Below, piece by piece: positions 63,386 to 64,000 of a DNA stretch of 64,000 bases. The translations under genes and the position numbers were made by a program. The DNA is from Leucobacter chinensis (lineage in GTDB: Bacteria; Actinomycetota; Actinomycetes; Actinomycetales; Microbacteriaceae), in NCBI RefSeq assembly GCF_019049105.1, contig NZ_JAHQZR010000004.1, forward strand, positions 1 through 64,000, written 5' to 3'. Below the pieces are notes generated by a model, which saw only the letters and a program-made list of their open reading frames with translations, was not told where the DNA came from and did no database searches. Every line of letters starts with the position of its first letter. Position 1 is the first letter of the stretch.

Positions 63386-64000
63386 ATGACCACCAACGCT
63401 CCCAGCCGCTCGCCTGAGCGTGCCGCCCACCTCACCCGCTTCGTGCCCGGCCTCGCGCTCGCCGCGGGGGCCGCCGGCCTCTCGATGCTCGTGAGCGACC
63501 TGCTGCAACGCGTGGGCGTGCCGAGCGTGAGCCCGCTCATCATCGCGATCGTGCTCGGCATCGTGCTCACGAACGTCGTGGCCCTGCCAGAAGCCACGGG
63601 GCCAGGCATCACCTTCGCGGCAAAGAAACTGCTTCGCGCGGGCATCGTGCTGCTCGGTCTGCAGCTCGTCATGGGCGACATTCTCTCGCTCGGTGCGCCG
63701 ATGCTCGTCGTCATCGTGGTCGTGGTCGCGGGCGGGGTCTTTGCGACGCTCGGCATGGGGCGGCTGCTCGGCATGAAACCGGCCCAGACCCTGCTCATCG
63801 CGTGCGGCTTCTCGATTTGCGGGGCCGCGGCCGTTGCGGGCGTCGAGGGGGTCACCGACGCCGACGAAGAAGAGGTCGTGACGGCGGTCGCCCTCGTCGT
63901 GATTTTTGGCACCCTCATGATCGCGGTGATCCCCTTTCTCTCCTCGCTCTTCGGCCTCGGGCCCGAGCTCGCGGGCATGTGGGCCGGTGCCTCGATTCAC
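63386..64000 (+). CDS. YeiH-family putative sulfate exporter, partial (runs off window)
   Basis: About 205 codons, open at the window end. Hydrophobic helices follow the UPF0324/YeiH pattern (SPLIIAIVLGIVLTNVVALP, KKLLRAGIVLLGLQLVMGDIL, GFSICGAAAVAGVEGVTDADEEEV). The motif ICGAAAV with the following acidic patch is conserved in this family, proposed to export sulfate or sulfonates. ATG 63386 is chosen; an in-frame ATG at 63377 is possible and neither has a strong ribosome site. It is divergent from its probable LysR regulator. Confidence 0.88.
   Translation, partial: MTTNAPSRSPERAAHLTRFVPGLALAAGAAGLSMLVSDLLQRVGVPSVSPLIIAIVLGIVLTNVVALPEATGPGITFAAKKLLRAGIVLLGLQLVMGDILSLGAPMLVVIVVVVAGGVFATLGMGRLLGMKPAQTLLIACGFSICGAAAVAGVEGVTDADEEEVVTAVALVVIFGTLMIAVIPFLSSLFGLGPELAGMWAGASIH

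Overview
The window is a 64 kb stretch of a high-GC Gram-positive chromosome. Actinobacterial signs are short intergenic gaps, GTG starts, frequent 4-base ATGA overlaps, a GTP-type PEP carboxykinase, an Asp23/DUF2273/AmaP cluster and sortase-type cell-wall proteins. Gene content and style suggest Microbacteriaceae (a Leucobacter-like organism). That placement is an inference from style, not a database result. No rRNA, tRNA, CRISPR array, transposase or phage gene was seen.

Layout. 1-12.6 kb: 3' part of a secreted Pmp/InlB/MucBP-like surface protein, an acyl-CoA synthetase, a TetR-controlled amidohydrolase/permease pair, small membrane proteins, a LysR regulator and a siderophore-interacting protein behind an iron box. 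12.9-20.2 kb: a very large adhesin-like cell-wall protein with 11 tandem DUF7507-like repeats, split in two by one extra T in a T8 tract. 20.3-29.1 kb: a catabolic block (MHS-type transporter, amidohydrolase, M20 carbamoylase; divergent hydroxyacid dehydrogenase; PucR/CdaR-type regulator; ThDP enzyme). 29.4-33.5 kb: MntR-like regulator, TetR/SDR pair with a clear operator, pckG. 33.8-38.5 kb: nrdI-nrdE-nrdF followed by an FMN reductase. 38.7-45.1 kb: a 2145-residue cell-wall-anchored metallophosphoesterase. 46.7-51.2 kb: a nine-gene Asp23/AmaP/ECF-sigma envelope-stress cluster. 51.7-57.0 kb: HAD-phnD-phnC-phnE-phnE-rpiR phosphonate/phosphate-type transport operon. 57-64 kb: MMPL exporter, MarR-TIGR01777-photolyase operon, and a LysR/YeiH divergent pair.

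Main points. (1) The NrdF radical subunit has lost all three metal-binding glutamates, in the Gln-Ser-Lys pattern of the metal-free, DOPA-radical class Ie enzymes. The neighbouring FMN reductase is a candidate electron donor for NrdI. (2) At least four families of palindromic intergenic repeats occur. Two of them bracket whole modules as direct repeats: a duplicated double-hairpin block around the Asp23/sigma cluster, and a 63-bp palindrome on either side of the giant phosphoesterase gene. (3) PHO-box-like 11-nt direct repeats precede both the phn operon and the giant metallophosphoesterase, tying them to phosphate starvation. (4) The ECF sigma gene is followed by a protein that joins a degenerate zinc-anti-sigma-like motif to an Asp23-like domain.
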